A DNA stretch of 46,011 bases from contig JAVBKS010000033.1 in the NCBI GenBank assembly GCA_031553935.1, positions 1 through 46,011 of the forward strand, written 5' to 3'. The position numbers and the translations under genes were made by a program. Below the pieces are notes generated by a model. It was not told the DNA's origin and ran no database searches. It worked only from the letters and a program-made list of their open reading frames with translations. Position 1 is the first letter of the stretch; every line of letters begins with the position of its first letter. Below, one piece after another: positions 44,059 through 46,011 of the stretch. The stretch is from JAISDD01 sp031553935 (GTDB lineage Bacteria > Bacillota > Syntrophomonadia > Syntrophomonadales > Syntrophomonadaceae).

Positions 44059-44142
44059 ATCTAGCGAATTATGCTAGATTCATGTAGTTATTTATTTAGT
44101 CTTTATACTATAAATAAAATAACATAGTATATTTATTTAGTC
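44059..44142. promoter_or_regulatory. candidate operator region between the SDR operon and the second TetR gene
   Basis: Three signals overlap here. ATCTAGC (44059-44065) and GCTAGAT (44073-44079) form a 7-bp inverted repeat with a 7-bp spacer. TATTTATTTAGTC occurs directly twice, at 44089-44101 and 44130-44142, 41 bp apart (about four helical turns). TAAATAAA (44111-44118) and TTTATTTA (44132-44139) form an inverted repeat. The 370-bp intergenic region (43900-44268) holds no gene. Operator function is inference; the sequence is AT-rich, so chance repeats are possible. Confidence 0.4.
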
Positions 44143-44197
44143 AACGAGTTAGCCTATGCTATATGGACCTGAAAAGGCTTTCGAAAAGTCAAAAGAG

Positions 44198-44226
44198 TTG
44201 ATAATTTTCTTTTCTTGCTTTAGAAT
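44198..44226 (+). promoter_or_regulatory. sigma-A-type promoter of the second TetR gene
   Basis: TTGATA (44198-44203), a 17-bp spacer and TAGAAT (44221-44226) form a plausible promoter; transcription would start near 44233, 36 bp before the ATG at 44269. Confidence 0.6.
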
Positions 44227-44268
44227 GGTAAAGTTATTACTAATCACTTTAAGGACGGCTAACAACAT

Positions 44269-44958
44269 ATGCAGGAGAAAGTCCCGAGCAGCAAAGAGAA
44301 GTCACAACAAAATAGAATAAGAATCTTAAGAGAATTTATCGCGCTTTATGAAAAGAATGGTTATGAAAAAACAACGATGATGCAGCTTAGTTCTGCTTGT
44401 AATATGAGTGTAGGTCATATACGTTTTTATTACAAAAAGAAGGAAAATCTTTTCTTTTCGGTTCTCGATAATACTATGAAATGCATAAATGATGTGGTAG
44501 AAGAAATGGTTGATTTGCCAGATGATTTATTATTGAATGTTTTGTTTAAAACCATGGCCTATACTTATCTGACCAACCAAGATGAGATCAGATACCGGCA
44601 AATGGTTGAAATCTTGGAAAATCCTCCTCTATTGGATCGAATGGTTGCTGCCAGCTACAGACTCATACTCAAATCTATTCGCCAATTGAAACTGCCTGTG
44701 GACGATTTGGATATTCAGACCGGCTCTAATTGCGCCGTAGCCAGTTATTACATTACGGCTAAGCACTCTTACAATGCCAATTTGCCCCTGAACTATTACC
44801 GTATATTCAAAGTTTTTTGCGACATATTGTTTTTGTATATCGATTTTCCAGCTACGCGAGCTAGTCAAGAGATGGTTCTATCCTATTTTGAAGAGCTAGA
44901 TAAAGATTTGTTTTTGGAAAAGTTTTATCGATTATTTAATCAATTTTTGAGTAGTTGA
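44269..44958 (+). CDS. TetR/AcrR-family transcriptional regulator, paralogue of 7382-8044
   Basis: 229 residues. The helix-turn-helix reads TTMMQLSSACNMSVGHIRFY then YKKKENL. The C-terminal domain shares LPLNYYRIFKVFCDILF and FEELDKDLFLEKF with the regulator at 7382, so the two are paralogues. It is divergent from the SDR-thiolase operon and is followed by a terminator. Probably a local repressor of that operon with an acyl-CoA or related effector, which is inference. Confidence 0.87.
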   Translation: MQEKVPSSKEKSQQNRIRILREFIALYEKNGYEKTTMMQLSSACNMSVGHIRFYYKKKENLFFSVLDNTMKCINDVVEEMVDLPDDLLLNVLFKTMAYTYLTNQDEIRYRQMVEILENPPLLDRMVAASYRLILKSIRQLKLPVDDLDIQTGSNCAVASYYITAKHSYNANLPLNYYRIFKVFCDILFLYIDFPATRASQEMVLSYFEELDKDLFLEKFYRLFNQFLSS

Positions 44959-45009
44959 ATTAAGTATAGCTACTAATTAAGTACATCTATCAAGGCTACA
45001 CCATTAACA

Positions 45010-45041
45010 AAAAGCGAGAGGCATAAAACCCTCTCGCTTTT
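45010..45041. terminator. bidirectional terminator between TetR and thiolase genes
   Basis: AAAAGCGAGAGG (45010-45021) and CCTCTCGCTTTT (45030-45041) form a 12-bp stem with an 8-base loop. On the + strand TGATTTTTTT follows; on the - strand a TTTT-rich flank follows. It ends the TetR transcript and the leftward thiolase transcript. Confidence 0.85.
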
Positions 45042-45060
45042 GATTTTTTTGCTAAAATTA

Positions 45061-46011
45061 TTACTCAACTTCGATTAATACACCGTCAGCCTGGGCAAGT
45101 CCGCCGCAAAGGGTAGCTATTCCATACTTTTCGCCTCTGGCTTTGAGTTCAGGAATCATGGTCATGGTTAAGCGTATTCCGGTAGCTCCAAGTGGGTGGC
45201 CTATAGCTATGGAGCCGCCATTGACATTGGTGATATCTTTGAAATGCTGCCACTTGCCATCATCGCCGTCACTTAATATCTTGGTTGAGGTCAGGGTAAC
45301 TGCGGCAAAGGCTTCGTTGATTTCGAGTAGCCCTATATCGGTCGTTTTTAAACCGTGCATTTCACAGGTTTTCTTGATTACATTGCCCGGCGCAGTTGCT
45401 ATATTGCTATAGAATTCAGCTACACTGGGTACTTTGTAAACTTTAGCTACCGGCTCTAGCCCTAAGGCTTCAGCTTTGGCTCTGGTAGTCATTATTAACC
45501 CGGTTGCACCGGCATTTAAACTGGGGCAGTTACCAGCGGTTACAGTTATACTTCCATTAACTGTTGGCAACTTAGCTAGTTGCTCATATGTGGTTCCCGG
45601 TCTTGGTAATTGATCCTTGTCGAAGATGATGGGATCCTTGCCTTTGCCTTGGGGTATTTCTAAGGGGAATATTTCGCCTTTGAAAAATCCTCTCTCGAAT
45701 GCTTTGCCCCATTTTTCATGGCTTAATACTGCCCATCTGTCTTGCATTTCTCTGTCTATGCCGTATTCCTTAGCTACATTAGCCGAATCCTGAGATACTA
45801 CTCCAAAGCCCGGATAGCCTGCTCCTACTAAGAAGTCTCTTAATACTAAGTCGCCAAGTCTTGAACCGTTCCAGCGAATTTTGCCATCTAAGAGTAAGGG
45901 CCAGTTACACTGATTATCTGAGGCACAGGCAATGCCTACTTCTATATCACCGGCAACCAGGTAGTTATAGGCATGTGCGATTGCGGTTGTTCCCGAGCAG
46001 CATGCTCTGTC
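45061..46011 (-). CDS. thiolase, N-terminus beyond the window edge
   Basis: 316 residues are visible. The first are DRACCSGTTAIAHAYNYLVA, so the window ends exactly at the catalytic-cysteine motif and about 90 residues are missing. NEAFA, GHPLGATG and LCGGLAQADG are present; the last motif has Ala where the others have Gly (AQGD). The segment REMQDRWAVLSHEKWGKAFE resembles its paralogues. It lies after the bidirectional terminator at 45010, so it belongs to a separate transcription unit arriving from the right. Confidence 0.92.
   Translation of the reverse strand, partial: DRACCSGTTAIAHAYNYLVAGDIEVGIACASDNQCNWPLLLDGKIRWNGSRLGDLVLRDFLVGAGYPGFGVVSQDSANVAKEYGIDREMQDRWAVLSHEKWGKAFERGFFKGEIFPLEIPQGKGKDPIIFDKDQLPRPGTTYEQLAKLPTVNGSITVTAGNCPSLNAGATGLIMTTRAKAEALGLEPVAKVYKVPSVAEFYSNIATAPGNVIKKTCEMHGLKTTDIGLLEINEAFAAVTLTSTKILSDGDDGKWQHFKDITNVNGGSIAIGHPLGATGIRLTMTMIPELKARGEKYGIATLCGGLAQADGVLIEVE

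Noticed and set aside
1..46011. CRISPR arrays, rRNA, tRNA, insertion sequences or prophage genes
   Set aside because: No regularly spaced repeats, no tRNA-like cloverleaf, no transposase, integrase or phage structural gene was seen on either strand.

Overview
The window suggests a low-G+C, spore-forming Firmicute of the Clostridia with a fatty-acid-oxidising anaerobic lifestyle, most like the Syntrophomonas group. The reasons are an alpha/beta-type small acid-soluble spore protein gene (23327-23506), a Bacillus/Clostridia-type gene run (VanW protein, YlxY-type deacetylase, DacF, M16 peptidase, dUTPase, YmxH), AGGAGG ribosome binding sites, and unusually many paralogous beta-oxidation genes. 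The taxonomic placement is inference; no rRNA or marker phylogeny is available here.

Layout. (A) 1-6759, leftward: acyl-CoA dehydrogenase, two FabG-like SDRs, thiolase, HSD10-like 3-hydroxyacyl-CoA dehydrogenase, thiolase, and a thiolase cut by the window edge. A TetR-type regulator (7382-8044) is divergent from it. (B) 8045-10661: an accessory patch with a methyltransferase, a broken Fic-like gene, an unidentified 52-codon coding remnant and a putative leukocidin/cytolysin-like pore-forming protein. (C) 11013-12996: a CytX-type transporter under a TPP riboswitch with its own terminator, and a small membrane methyltransferase. (D) 13500-30596: mostly housekeeping genes: a PEP-synthase/rifampicin-phosphotransferase-like enzyme, holA, a two-component system coupled to a UBA-like membrane protein, a thioesterase, a DUF47 protein, a radical SAM protein, the spore protein, an MgtC-like protein, guaB, ymxH, dut, an M16 peptidase, dacF, a deacetylase and a VanW protein. 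(E) 30826-35135, leftward: acyl-CoA dehydrogenase, two SDRs and a CaiB-fold protein with the catalytic residues of alpha-methylacyl-CoA racemase, bounded by a leader hairpin and a strong terminator. A class I CoA-transferase (36020-37384) is divergent. (F) 37481-43899, leftward: HSD10-like SDR, thiolase, HSD10-like SDR, thiolase, enoyl-CoA hydratase, acyl-CoA dehydrogenase, with a second paralogous TetR regulator divergent at 44269. (G) 45061 to the right edge: another thiolase, cut before its N-terminus.

Working together, the catabolic genes can activate an acid by CoA transfer (36020), oxidise the acyl-CoA (three dehydrogenases), hydrate it (38813), oxidise the 3-hydroxyacyl-CoA (three HSD10-like SDRs) and cleave it (six thiolases). 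The racemase-like gene and the four FabG-like SDRs point to a branched or substituted acyl-CoA as one substrate. No electron-transfer flavoprotein is encoded in the window, so the electron route from the dehydrogenases lies elsewhere.

The most notable points are the modular duplication of the catabolic genes on both sides of a housekeeping block, the paired paralogous TetR regulators with candidate operators, the racemase-like active site, a leader with two mutually exclusive hairpins before the 33878-35020 dehydrogenase, and the cytolysin-like protein with no visible signal peptide and a cysteine cluster.
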